A stretch of 64,000 nucleotides of DNA from Motacilla alba alba (taxonomy: Eukaryota; Chordata; Aves; Passeriformes; Motacillidae): NCBI RefSeq assembly GCF_015832195.1, contig NC_052033.1, forward strand, positions 1,116,001-1,180,000, read 5' to 3'. Positions 1 through 12,164 of the stretch are shown piece after piece. Below the pieces are notes generated by a model. It saw only the letters and a list, made by a program, of their open reading frames with translations. It made no database searches and was not told where the DNA came from. The first letter of the stretch is position 1; each line of letters opens with the position of its first letter. The position numbers and the translations under genes were made by a program.

Positions 1-1262
1 ACTGATATTAATTACTCTCTGTTGCTGCGTGTGGGGAGCCAGGTGTTACCTGAATTTTAATGCAGCTGTTGTCCAGCTGCTGAATTGGGCTGAGAACCAC
101 TCCTTTCAGTTTGCATTCATAGGAGACACAAAAGCAAACATCCAAAATGTTACTGCCTTTCGTTAAATAAGTGTTATCAGTGTACCGGGAGACTTTGATC
201 TCTGCTCACAAGTCTTCTGTAACTTGGAGTCACTTCCCAGAATGATGTTCCCCTGGCAGTTGCTGTTAACACCTTCTGCTGCTTTGCAGTTTTTGATTGC
301 AGCAAACAGAAAGGACAAAATTTCTCTCTCTGTAAGGTATTACTTAAAGAAAGGGGCTGAGTGCTCAACTGGCAAATAACTGCCAAATCTCCAGTAAGTG
401 TGGAGCATCATTATGATTTGCCATTTCAGTACCTCTGGTCACAGTTTCCAGTATGTCAGTCACAGTCCAGTCTGCCTTCACACTTAGTGCCCAAATTTCC
501 TCTGACAGAAGTGGCCCACTTGACCCAATCCCTCGCTGTGCTGCAGGTCTTTGTGCACCAGGCATTTAGTGAAGGTGTTCACAAGGGAGCCTGCAGAAGG
601 GAGGCTTGGGGTTTTTTTGCCTGGAGCATTCTGGAAAGTCCATGTATACACAGAGCACTGCGTGGAGTTACAGAACTAAAATCAGATCAAACAGCAGCTT
701 TGACTTAGAGGCCCCAGGGATGTCAGTAAACATATTGATTAAGATGGGTGGGAGTAGGGGCTGGCTCTGAGTATGGCTAAATGTGGCACTGCTTTTGGAG
801 TGGTTTGTTACATTCCCTCCCTTCCCTTAGACTGACAACAACACTAATGATGTGCTGCTGAGTTTGAAACACTGTATTTATTCTCAGTTTTAATTATTTG
901 GGTTTATTTCATTTCTGCTGCTTTCTAACAAGAGCATTTGATGTTGAAGCTGTTTTATGCACCAGGCTATGCCTACATCTCTGGTCTGAAAGAGGTGTGC
1001 TGGAGATGCAAATCTCTGGGTCATATTTCTTTGAACCACAGATAATTCGTGCAGTGGCAGATAGATAGAGTACCTGATCTGCAGTTAATTAACTATCTAA
1101 TATTGTGCTTTGACTGTGGATCTCAATATACACAAGTGGTGAGTATCAGATGGGGCAGTTTTAAAGGATCTGTTTGTTATCCAGATTGGAAAGAGTGTGA
1201 AACACTGCATTTTTGTGTGCATAATGACATAACACACTATTGCTCCTTCTGTCCCTCTGCAG
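1..1262 (+). other. TMEM94: TMEM94 intron (3' part), no exon recognised
   Basis: This stretch precedes the first recognisable TMEM94 exon, which starts after a ctctgcag acceptor. I looked for the residues that lie just upstream in the human protein and did not find them in any frame, so it is read as intron. The exon that follows begins with two bases of a split codon, so the missing upstream exon must end one base into a codon. No repeat or RNA gene was seen here. Confidence 0.6.
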
Positions 1263-4200
1263 CCATGTGTGAGATGATCAAGATCATGCAGGAGTATGGG
1301 GAGGTGACCTGCTGTCTAGGAAGCTCTGCCAACCTTCGGAACAGTTGCCTCTTCCTGCAGAGTGATATCAGGTGGGGCAGGGTCTATTACTCCTCCAGCT
1401 GCCTTTGCCTCCATCTTAGGAAGTACCCAGCTGTGGGTGCCACCAGACCTGTGGGTTGTGCAGGGAGGTGCTCACAATTGCTCTGTCTGTTTTGTCTACA
1501 AGAGGGAGATTTGGGGGGATTGGATGGGGATGTCTGTTTAAGGCCCTTGACACACACAGAAGTATTTCCATGTCTGAAAGGAAGATTGTCTCTTACATGC
1601 TGGACTGTTGTGCCCCAACTGCCATTACAGATGCTTCCCATTGGGTGAAAGAGTGAAAGTACCCCATGGATCAGCCAATTTGTTGACTTTGTGCCACAAA
1701 CCCAAATATGTTCATTATTTCTCTGTGAATAACTGAAACTCTAGGGAGATTGATCCTACTTTCATGTTATAGCTCAGGCTTCTCTACCTGAGCAAGGTAT
1801 ACAGAGCATGGCACAGCACAGAGTGACCTTCCAAGCTGGACTGCAGTCAGACAGTTTCCTTTCTGGGATGAGGCCTTTCACTAACACTCCTGTGTTGTCC
1901 TTGCAGTATAGCCCTGGACCCTCTCTACCCATCCCGCTGCTCCTGGGAGACCTTTGGCTATGCCACCAGCACTACCCTGAGCAATGGCTCTGAGGAGCTC
2001 ACCCCGCTGCAGCTCTCAGGGCAGCTCAACAGCCTGCCCTGCTCCATGTCCTTCCGCCAAGAAGAGAGCACCAGCATCATCAGACTCATAGAGCAGGTGA
2101 GCTAAGCAATCCCCAGAGCCAGGAGCTCACAGTAGCATTCTGCTTGAGGTGCCCAGAGTGCTGCCAGCAGGAGCTTTGCTTGTGTCTCCTGTGTCGCAGT
2201 TGGACACAAAATGAACGACACACACAAGCTGGAATGTCCAAGGTAAAAAGAGCGTGGTTAATTTCCAAACTCCAATATTTACAGACTTTCAAAAGTGACC
2301 ATGGATTGGAGGATGACATTGCCACCTCTCTAGCCACACTTGTCAAACCAACAGTCCATCAAATTTCTCCTCCTCCAGAAATGAATGCAAAACAATCATT
2401 ATTTACATGAAAAGTGTGTGAGAAACTCCATTACAAAAATGTAAACATCAGAAGGCTTAGAAGAACTTAAAAGAACAGGGTGGCACTCCTGGCCTTTGTC
2501 CAGGAAGCACAAGAGGGAGAATCTTCCTGCCTGGCCCTCCTGGTCCAAGGTGCAGAGAATGCATGGTTCCTTGTGACAACAGAACATGAATATTGTTCAT
2601 CTGGATGAAGTATAATCTTGCAGAAATCCCTAGCCAGGCAACAATGCAGTGTTAAGGAGAAGTGAAACCCCAGAAAAGCTAGGAGTTTAAAACAAACTTA
2701 CCCCTTGGCTAAATCCTACCTTTCCTTCAAAACCTCTCCATGTAGGCAAGAGACCTTCCCTTTTTGCTTTAAATGTGTCCAGATCCTCTCCCCTCCCACT
2801 TCCCCTGCAGGCTTCATGTTCTGTCCCTGCCTGCCAGTCACTGCTCTTGGCTGGCAGCTGCTCCCAGCAGGGCTCTGAGGGTTTGTGCTTCCTTCCAGGC
2901 CAGGCATGCAACGTACGGGATCCGCAAGTGTTTCCTGTTCCTGCTGCAGTGCCAGCTGACCTTGGTTGTCATTCAGGTGAGTCCTGGCCTGGCTGGGAAC
3001 AGTGTTTAGCTCAGAGGACAGGAGGGCTAACATGGATATAGGTGGCTGCAGTGGCACAGCCTCGAGGGAGGAATGTGGCCTTCAGTCAGGTTTACACAGT
3101 GTGTTTGGGGAAGTTACAGATGGAGACTTGGTGATCTCAGCCTGTGCTGCCCCTTCTCCCTCATCCTCATACATTTACTTTCAAATCCTTTTTCCCTGGA
3201 GAAAAGCATCCCCTGCAGCTCCTGCCACAGGAACATATGGAGGGGCTGTGCAGTGGCAGCCAGTTACCAGTTCATCCCAGCGTTTCAGGGAAGGCAGCAG
3301 CATTTTGGGTAGCAAGTCCATCCTAGCACTGCTCATGCTCTTCACTCTGGGTTGTTTCTGTCCAGTTCCTCTCCTGCCTGGTGCAGCTGCCCCCCATCCT
3401 CAGTACCACAGACATCGTGTGGCTCTCCTGTTTCTGCTACCCTCTGCTCAGGTGAGTCTGTCAGGGTGGAATCTCCTCCCACTCCCCACAGGATGCACAG
3501 AGCACTCTCTCAGCCTCACTGTGTCCATGCTGAAAGAAAGCTGACTTCACCCACAGCATGCTAAGAAGGCTGCAAAGATTATTCCAAGCACCTGCTTTGA
3601 CAAAGTGCTTGGAAACATTGACAGGAGCATTTGTGTGCTGCTGTGTTAACCCCTGCCTTAAGAGATGGAAAGTCTGGGGTGTCAGGTAGAGGCCAAGGTA
3701 CCACAGGTGGTTTTTTTTCTTCTTTATACATTTGGAGGTCATTTCTCTGTCTGCACCTGCCATGAATAACACCTTTTACAGCATATGTAAAGATAAGTGC
3801 CAATCAGAGTGCTTCAAGCAGTCTGAGTAGGTTATTTGGGTTCAAATGTTAGTTAAAAGCACAATAGCTCTGGTGCCTGAACACAATACTGAGACACTTA
3901 ACTTACCTTTCTCCAGTATCTCGCTCCTGGGCAAGCCTCCCCACAGCTCCATCATGACCATGGCAACAGGAAAAAACTTGACTTCCATTCCCAAGAAGGT
4001 AGGTGGCCCCTCAGATTTAAATTGTCCACACATTTTTCTCTTCAGTTTTGTCCCAGTGTTGGTGCATAGCTGAGGCCCTGTGCCTTCCTAGCTTGCTCAG
4101 TAAATTGATCCATGGCATGAGCCAGGGAGGGAATCCTCTATTCCAGCTTGCCCAGAGGGCAGATCCTCAGTGCAGTATCTCATCTGTACTACAGCTTGTA

Positions 4201-7200
4201 TTTTGCAGCCACTGATTCTCTGATGGTCCATGGGGAGGAGGTGGTACCAATGACATGCCCATGTCATCCTCCTTCCTTTCCCTTTTTCACAGACTCAGCA
4301 CTACTTCCTGCTCTGCTTCCTGCTGAAATTCAGCCTGACCATCTGCTCCTGCCTCATCTGCTTCGGGTTCACCCTGCATGAGTCCTGCAAAGGGGTGAAC
4401 ACGACCAGCCTCAACCTCACAGCCTGCTCCTCCATCATGCTGCACAGGTGAGGAACTGGGCCTGGCACACACATCCCCACTGCTCCTGCCCTTTCCAAGG
4501 AGGACTGATTCCAATCCTCTAACAAGCTTCAGCCTCTCCCATGACCCACCAGGGCTGTAGCCTTGACAGCTACATCATTGCCCACTGTCACCTCCTTGTA
4601 CCAGGACAGCCTGAGCTCACACAGGTTCCTCAGCTGTTAAAAGAGGACATGGCCCTGGTGGGAGCAGGTCAGTTAAGTGCCCACTGTTGACTTTCCTGTG
4701 TCCTCTCATTCACTAGCAATGCTTATGGTGCTCCTGACTGGTTTGGGACATTTTCCAATGCTCTCCTGGTAGCCCAGAAGCTCACAGCTGGCCTGATTGT
4801 TTTACACACAGGTAAGTCCCTGTTCCCAGAACCCCATTCCCTGCTCTGGGGGAAAGCTTGCATCCTCTGTCTCTTTCTTTGCCTCCTATGCCAGAGCAGA
4901 AACTCCCTGATAGAAGCAGACACTGCAGTGGCCTCACAGCACAGGCACAGATCCCCCTCTCTCACTAAACATTACCCTGGTAGATTAAAGACAGCACCCT
5001 CAAAACTGATTCTGCTTCCTATTAGTCTGGTGAAGTGCTGGTTCTGTCCAGTCTCACTAGAAGAGCGAAATTTCTTTTGCCTTCTTGAAAGTTAGTAGCA
5101 GCACGTGAAGCTCTCCAAAAATATTCCCTCCTTCAAAAATGTTTATATCCCTGCTATATAATAGCCTGCTGCTGTTCTGTGAAGTACCCCACTGCCTTCC
5201 CACAAAGGAGACTGTTGCAGCTGTGACTGTTTGAGAGCTGGAAGCCTTTTCAAACCCTCTGGAGGGGTGTAGAGCCAGCTCCTGGCTGACCCTCATCATC
5301 TGCACCCATTGCCTGGCAGGGTGGGTCCAGCTGCTCTCTGACATTGCTGAAGGGTCTCAGTTCCCTGTCCCTTATGTCCCATGGTGCTGGGCAGAGCACT
5401 GTGTGTTGACATGTGCAGGTGTCCAGTCCAACAGAAATGCTTCCTGATTTGATCTCTGTCTTTGGAGAGAGTGGGTTGCTGTGCTTTTGTATCCTTCGGA
5501 CCCCCGAGGCAAGGCAGGGGTTCTTTGCCTGACAGCTGTTTGGAAGGGCCCAAGGGAAAGCTGAGCAAATGTTCAGTCGTGTACAGACAGCCCTGGGTCT
5601 CTGGCCAAATCTCTTTCTGGGCTGGAGCTTTCCTCTGTTGCAGCCCTGGAACAAGGGCACACCCACCCCTGTCCCACTCCCCAGACCTGGGCCTTTGCCT
5701 GCTCTGTTTTAGCTCCCAGGCTGTGAACCAGGCTCACAGTGAATAATTGTGTGCTGTACAACCACTGCACCGCCCCACCTGCATTCCAGGCACTTGGAAG
5801 TGCTGTGAGGAGCCTGGTCTGAAAGAGCCCCAAATGGTAGGCTGGTTCCAGGGACATGAACCCCATATCCCTTAGAAGTAACAGGTGTTGATGTACCTTG
5901 TAAAGTGCTGTATCTGTGTGTGATGCTGAATAATCCCCTTTTCTCTGCAGTGTTCATATCCATCACCCACGTGCATCGCACCAAGCCCCTGTGGAAGAAG
6001 AGCCCCCTCTCCAACCGTTGGTGGACGCTCACTGTGGCTGTTGTGTGAGTACCCACAGCCCTGGGAAGGTGCTCCAGGATGCTGGAGCAAGGAAGGCCCC
6101 AGGCCCACTCCAGCACCAGTTTCTTGGTGCTGAGGGAGAATCAAGTGCATGGCGCTTGATCTCCACTGCTGAACTGCTGAAGGGTCTCTGGTGTGAGCAT
6201 TTCATCTGGGCCTGAACCATGATCTGCAGATCCTGGGAAGCTCATCAGGTCTGCTGAGATTTGCTGTGTCTGTTCTTAATCTTAGAGTGCTGGGGCAAGT
6301 GGCACAGACTGTGCTGGACCTGAAACTCTGGGAAAACCTCAATTCTTCTTTGACCTTTAACCACGTCTCCATCTCTCCGGTCGCATGGCTCCTGGGTTTT
6401 CTTTCCTTGGTCCTTGTGGTTATCATCAATGAGATTGTCAAGCTGCATGAAATCAGGTATGGGGGTTGTAGGAAGGATGGCGGGAAAGAGCTGAAGCCTT
6501 CCTCCTCCCTCAAGCCTGGCCTTGAGCTGCAAAAAATAATGATGCCCAGGGAACAGGGTGGGGAACAAAAAGGAAAAGCTGACTGCATTGTGTAAATCAC
6601 CTGGCTATTGTGTGCAGGCCCACGCTCCACCTCCCAGGGAGGAAGCGCAGGGGAGGAAGGAGGGTCAGAGAAGGGCAGTGGCAGTGATTGGGAGCAGGAA
6701 GGGAGAGCAAAATTTCCTTATCTCAAACCAAAGGGAGGGAGACAGCCAAGGTCTATGCAACACCAGTATGGAATGGGGAGGGCTGCTCTCTCCATCTTGT
6801 CCCATGAGGACAGAGAGGCATTGAATCACAGCAGAGGAAATGTGCCTTCACACAGAGCCTGGACTGTGGGACTCGTTTTCAGGGGAAGTGGCTGAAGCCA
6901 AGAACGAGTAGCAGGCAAAGTGACTGCCTGTTCTTCCCAGCACAGGGAGCAGCCAGAGCTGGGAGTCAACACTAATGAACATTGATTCAGGAAATGGGCT
7001 GGGGAGGAAAAGCTGGGATTACAGGGTACCCTGATGGGGATAGAGACAGCATCTCAGTTCCTGCAAAGGGTTTCTGGATCTTTCTGTGCTGTGTCTGGTG
7101 TCCCTGGAGATGGGATTTAGCTGGATGGGGTGGGACTGAGACCATAGGTTGCTCTCTGGATTTGATTCCACTCCCAGGCTACCCCAGGGCCCAGGCCAGG

Positions 7201-7373
7201 GGCTTCCCTGCTTCTTGGGGCTAGCAGCTCAGGAATGGCAGTGGAACAGTCTTACCTTTCACCCCCCTGCATACTGACTGTCTTCTTTCTTCTTGTCTAG
7301 AGTCCGTGTCCGTTACCAAAAGAGGCAGAAGTTGCAGTTTGAAACCAAGTTGGGGATGAATTCGCCATTTTAA
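1263..7373 (+). CDS. TMEM94: TMEM94, C-terminal ten coding exons (partial gene)
   Basis: TMEM94 is a polytopic ER membrane protein related to P-type ATPases and reported as an ER magnesium transporter. Exons: 1263-1371, 1907-2096, 2899-2976, 3366-3451, 3917-3998, 4293-4447, 4717-4811, 5951-6044, 6286-6456, 7301-7373 (TAA at 7371). All junctions are GT/AG and all phases match, giving about 376 residues; the N-terminal two thirds lie outside the window. Recognised segments include MCEMIKIMQEYGEVTCCLGS in the first exon, GIRKCFLFLLQCQLTLVVIQ, KPPHSSIM, SITHVHRTKPLW, NEIVKLHEIR and the terminus KLGMNSPF. About six hydrophobic segments are visible, in exons 3, 4, 6, 7/8, 8/9 and 9, fitting the C-terminal membrane bundle. 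Exon 6 has two N-glycosylation sequons (NTT, NLT) in a loop that differs from human as I recall it. The protein ends in a Gly-Met-Asn tripeptide. A GMN motif is reported as functional in the human protein, but I cannot say it is this one. Confidence 0.96.
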
Positions 7374-8459
7374 AAGCACCCAGCTCAAGTTCCCTGGAGC
7401 CAGGGCCAAACAGCCACTGGGAGAGTGGCTGCACCAAAGGCTCAGGGAATTTTCCATCACACATGCAAACCAGACAGCCTCCTGTCAAAACTACATCTGC
7501 ACCTTCCCGGGGCCCCAGGCAGGGATCGCCCCACAGGTATGCAGCCCCCTCCCAGCCTACCAGGTAGCCTCACAGGAGCCTGCAAGCTCTGGTGCCTATT
7601 CAGGCTGCTCTTCCTTTATTTATTTATTACTGGAGGTATTTGTTAGTATCATGGTGATGCTAAAATGAAGCGGCTCCTTTCCTCTTTGTGAACAGATGGG
7701 TTTCCTGGGCCTGGCAGGAGAATCTGGGACCAGTAGGGCTGCTGAAGCAGGAGATCTCTATTGAAACCCGTTTTGGTTTTCCACTTCAGCCCGCTCTCCA
7801 CGTGTGCTTGTCTGTGCATGCCCTCCCCACCTCCCTGCCCTGTGTCTGGGGCAAAGGAGTCATCCCTCTTGCAGTTCCCAGAGTGCTGGGAGCTCACATT
7901 CCAAAGGGACAGTGGGAAAGGGTCTCTGGACGGCTGGGTTGGGCCAGCCCTGCCCTCTAGTGTCGTTGTCACAGCCATGTGCTGGCTGTGTCAGAAGAGG
8001 GATGAGACTGGGCTTTGGGAAAAGCTCCCTGTGATCCTCTGTTCTGGTGCCGAGGGAGGGCAGCTCTGCCTGCCTGCAGGGAGCCAGCATGGCTGAGCTT
8101 CCTGCAGCCTTGTTCAACCAGCTTTTATGTTCTTTAACAACCCCTAGAGAGGTTTTATAGCTGTTCTCCTGTTTGTGAGCTGAACTGCTGCTTCAGTAAT
8201 GTGCCTGCTTGAGAAAACCACAGCTCGAGATAAAGCCTGAGCCCTGACTATCCTGCCTTAGAGGGAGGGGATGTCTTTCCAGGCAGGATATCTGCAACTT
8301 GCAGTTGTGACTAATACAGAGCTGGTGAATGGCTCCTTTCCCAATCTCAGGATTGTGCTGCATCCAGTTCTTGCTCCCCGAGGCACAGGGAACCCCACCC
8401 AATCATGTCTGTCTGTGATAGTGCTGGGAAGTCTCTCCCCTCTGTGCTAATGCCTTCAC

Positions 8460-8645
8460 ACAGAACCACAGAATGGTTTGGGTTGGAAGGGGCCTTAAAG
8501 CTTATCTTGTTCCACCCCCTGCCATGGGCACCCTGCCATGGGCAAGGACACCTTTCTCTACCCCAGGGTGCTCCAAGACCTGTCCAATGTGACCTTTAAC
8601 AGTTCCAGGGATGAGGCAGCCACAACCTCCCTGGGCAACATCTGC
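8460..8645 (-). mobile_element. CR1 LINE fragment (3' end, reverse orientation)
   Basis: The stretch beginning cagaatggtttgggttggaa and continuing through the cttaaag, ctgccatgggca, gacacc, ccagggatg and cagccacaac blocks follows the familiar order of the avian CR1 3' end read in reverse complement. The octamer-type terminus (reverse complement of attctgtg) lies at the left edge. The match fades at about 8645, so it is a 5'-truncated copy, as usual for CR1. It holds a tandem duplication of ccctgccatgggca at 8517-8544. It lies in the 3' UTR of TMEM94. Confidence 0.9.
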
Positions 8646-9836
8646 TCGGTGTTTTTCTGGAGGTCTCTCCTGAGGGCTCTGGCAAACCATGATCTGCCCC
8701 AGTGCAGCTCACGTGCTCCTGAGCTCTGACCAGACCCCATCTGTTCTGGGAGCACTGGTCCTGCTGGGGGCTGACAGCCAAGGGCCACACAGGAGCACAC
8801 AGGCTTGGCTACCAGAATATTTGCAGGTCATGGAGATATTGACTCTAATTCTAAACACTGACTAAAGCTGGTAAATCCTGGCCATGTTTTTGGTCCCAAC
8901 ATTTAACACTACAGTATTTGGCTGTTACTTCCTCTTTGGTACCTGAGATTAACAAGTGGCAGCTGATCCTTCCTGGGCAGGTAGGGAGCTGGCTGGAACC
9001 CCCAAGCTCTGCCCTGCTGCTTCACCTTGTCTTCCTCACTTTTCAGCATAACCAGAGAGCACAGACATGGCTGAGTGTCTCTGAGCAATACCCTCACCCT
9101 GCTGTGGGGCTGGTAGAGGAGCAGAGCCGGGTACAGCCGACCCCTGAGCTCTGGGGACACACTGAGGGTGCTGGAGGGGGGGCAGCTGGGGCTGTTCCAA
9201 GCCCTGGACCCAGTTCCTGCAGCTCCCTGGGGAAGCACAGGGCTCCTCCCCTGCACCACAGCAGTGTCTGTGCACCTTAGCCAGCCAGGCTGGACTGTGC
9301 CCTCACTCTCCTGGCACCTGCAGGGCTCAGGGAGAACAAGCTGCACCTTTCTCAGCCTCAATTCACTAAATGCCAGCTCCAGATCTGTGACACCTGGCCC
9401 CTGAGAAATCAGCTTTCCTTTGCTATGCCAGGGTGGGATCACAAGTGGGATATGAACTGAGCTGGAGTCAGAGGCAGCACAGAGCTGCTCACTGCTGTCC
9501 CAGCTTTGCCCCCACCCCGACCTCAGTTCTTGTCCTGTGCCATGAACTGTTGTAGGTGTTAAAAAGCAGCAGATTCCAGGGCTTCCTGCTGGCCACACCT
9601 TCCTCTAGAGAAGGCACCTTCAAGGCTTCCTCCTCTGGGTGATCACAAATGTTTATTTTCCTGCATCCTCCTTCCCCAGCTAGACTTGGAGGGAGTAAAG
9701 TGTATGAATGGAGCCTTTAGGATGGTCTTGCCAGTGCCACCCTTCCCTCAGCCACTGAAGTGTCTAAGGGTCAGAGTGCATGGCTTCAGAAGGAAATTTC
9801 CTACATCAAGATGTTTTTAAATGCTGTATATTTTAT

Positions 9837-9961
9837 ATTAAATTTTTTGGGATGTATGTAAAAATATTTCATTTGTATTAAAACTTGTAAATTGTATAAA
9901 AAAGAAAAAAAAAATAAACCAACCCAGACCCACAAGCATCCAGTATATGAATGGCAATAAA
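9837..9961 (+). terminator. TMEM94 poly(A) signals
   Basis: ATTAAA at 9837-9842, AATAAA at 9913-9918 and AATAAA at 9956-9961 lie in an A/T-rich block, with a TG-rich stretch (tgattgtcttgg) just after the last. The last AATAAA is the best candidate, with cleavage near 9975-9985. Another + strand AATAAA at 11097-11102 lies inside the CASKIN2 3' UTR and could serve a longer read-through transcript. Confidence 0.65.
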
Positions 9962-9985
9962 TGATTGTCTTGGATAACACACCCA

Positions 9986-10689
9986 AGAGTTGGGAATGAG
10001 TTTGCACCCAGCAAAGGAAGGAGGTAAAAATGTCTGTGGTTGCTGGGGTCACAGGGTGTGATTTTCCTGTTGTAGGGATACAGCCTAAGAGCTTGATGCT
10101 CCTGGGATCCAGTTCTGGCCTTTTTCCCAGTTTCTGCTCAGCTTTGGGCAAATCTGTCCATCTCTGAAAGCCTCTTCCTACAAAGTAGGTTTGCTTACCT
10201 GGTGGTTTCCTGGATCCCAAGCACTGCTTCAGTCGAGGCTGGAGGCACAGTTTGAATCCCTCTGAATGGGTGAAAGGTTGGAGTCAGCTGGAAAAGGCAC
10301 TGGGAGCATTGCAGACAAGCAGTGGTGGGATAAGGAGGCCTGGGCTGCTTGTTCTGAGCAAAGGAGGCACTGGGGTGACAGTGGCCACACTCTGAGCAGG
10401 CAGGAGGAGGGAGGAATGCTCTCCCTGGCACATGGGGATGGTGGCGGTGTCACATGGGCAGAGCTGGACACTGGGACATCAATGTTGTCACCACATTACT
10501 GTCGTGGTGGTGAGACTCACTCTGAACATTAACCTCACTGGGGGTGACTGGGACTCACCGGGGGAGAATATCTGAGGGCCTCTGGAGCACTCAAAGGACA
10601 GGATAAAGCTGATCCTCAGTGGACCTCAAGCAGGAGACAAGTTTGTCCCATTTCACACAAAGGACACAACTAGGCAAAACTATCAAAAG
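9986..10689. other. Convergent intergenic gap TMEM94/CASKIN2
   Basis: About 0.7 kb lies between the predicted 3' ends of the two convergent genes. I see no exon, repeat or RNA gene in it. It includes a short GGTGAC/GGGG-rich stretch around 10530-10570. Confidence 0.5.
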
Positions 10690-10708
10690 GGTAAAATATG
10701 CCCCACTG

Positions 10709-10714
10709 TTTAAT
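10709..10714 (-). terminator. Candidate CASKIN2 poly(A) signal (ATTAAA)
   Basis: Read on the - strand this is ATTAAA. It sits at the far end of an AT-rich stretch (10670-11170) that looks like a distal 3' UTR. No AATAAA was found on the - strand between here and the stop codon, so it is the best available signal. Cleavage would fall near 10690. Confidence 0.45.
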
Positions 10715-12144
10715 AGAATTTAGTCTTAATGGATGTTAGTGGAAAACAAAACACATGATTAACACAAACAGAGCAGATGGTTTAAAATCTGTTGTCAGTC
10801 TGGTGATTACACGGGCTATTTTTTCCCCTCACTGTCTCGCTGCATGGAGCAGGTGCAGCCGGGGTCAGTTAGTCCCAGTTGCAGTGTACATAACTTACAC
10901 ACCATACAGTAGCTTCAAAATAGAGATCTAGAGCTCAAAAAATAGGCATTCTTCTGCAAAATCAAATGTTTAGTTCCCTTATTGACAATGAGAGCAGCGT
11001 TGTGCTGCCCTCAGGTGGCTCAGACAGCGGCAGCTCCACCCCAGTGTCCTCTTATCCCTGACCCAAGACTTGCAGTTCTGGTTAGTAAATATATAGAATA
11101 AATCACATTTAAAATATATACATTGGCCTTTAAAAAAAAATTTACAGTTTATCAACATTGGAAAAAAAACCAACCAACTGGGCTTGTCCCAGGTTGACTC
11201 ATGAGAGTAAAAATCAGTTTTAAAAGGTTTCTGTGAACCTCTTTATAAAGTGCCACTGGTTGTAGCTATTTGAAATCATCATGTCCATGATGTGGCACTC
11301 AGACACAGGCAGTGGATGCACTCAGTGTGGGACAGAAATCAGAGCCAGGGAAGAAGTGTCTTACCTGCCTCACACTGACCTCAAGTCCCAGACAACAACG
11401 GGATTTTAGGTTTTTTTCAGGGCTTATTGTCTTTGATTTTCAGCCCAGAAAGCAGGCTGGCACCTCTTGCCTGTCCAGCCCATGGCATAGCTGCCCTCAG
11501 GAGCAGAGACCTCAGGAATGTTCAGGTGGGCTTTGCTCCCCTTCCCATCCAACAGCACAAGGTTCTGCAAACAGTCCAGCCCAGCTGCAAACTCCCGACA
11601 GGATTGGGAAGCAGCTGCCTTCTCAGCCACCTTCTCCCTCTCAGATTTTTTTTTTTAAAGAAAAGGGAAATGCGTGGAATTTTCTTTCCCTTTGTTTGGA
11701 ATTTTTGTAGCAAATGGCACTTCAGCACAATCTTCGGTTCCCTTCTGGTGCTCTGATGCTTTCATTTGCTTGGCATGCCGAGCGCGAGCCAAGTTCGGGG
11801 CTCTTGGACATATTTAGCCATGCACTACTGAGCAGATCCTGCGAGAGAAATCTGTCTGGGAGCGATGCAGCCGCTCCTCCCGCTCGGGTGCAGAGCGCTC
11901 TCGCAGCCGTTCCGCTGCAGCCCCGGGCTGTGGCCGCGCTGGCATCCGGGGTCAGCTCCCCCGCTGGCTGCAGAGCCGCGGGGAAGGAAGGATCGGGTCC
12001 CAAACGCTGCTACTGTTGAACAATGCTCACGGCAGGGTTTGTGCCAGCAGCTCCCTGAAGGGAGGGCCACTGGGAAAAGGGACTGTTTTCTCCCAAAAAA
12101 AGGGATAAGGGAGGGGAGAAAAGAATTTAAAAAGCATTAATCAT

Positions 12145-12164
12145 GCTGCTGCTGCTGCTGCTGC
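12145..12164. repeat. (GCT)n microsatellite, six units
   Basis: Six perfect GCT units plus a partial one (CAG-type on the CASKIN2 strand), in the inferred CASKIN2 3' UTR. Its length is likely to vary between individuals. Confidence 0.9.

Larger units (their letters stand above)
7374..9985 (+). other. TMEM94: TMEM94 3' UTR
   Basis: From the stop codon to the AT-rich poly(A) region there is no further splice signal or coding similarity. The 2.6 kb contains a CR1 fragment at about 8460-8645 and ends in a T/A-rich block at 9810-9920, typical of a vertebrate 3' end. The end point is inferred from poly(A) signals. Proximal cleavage sites are possible but were not identified. Confidence 0.65.
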
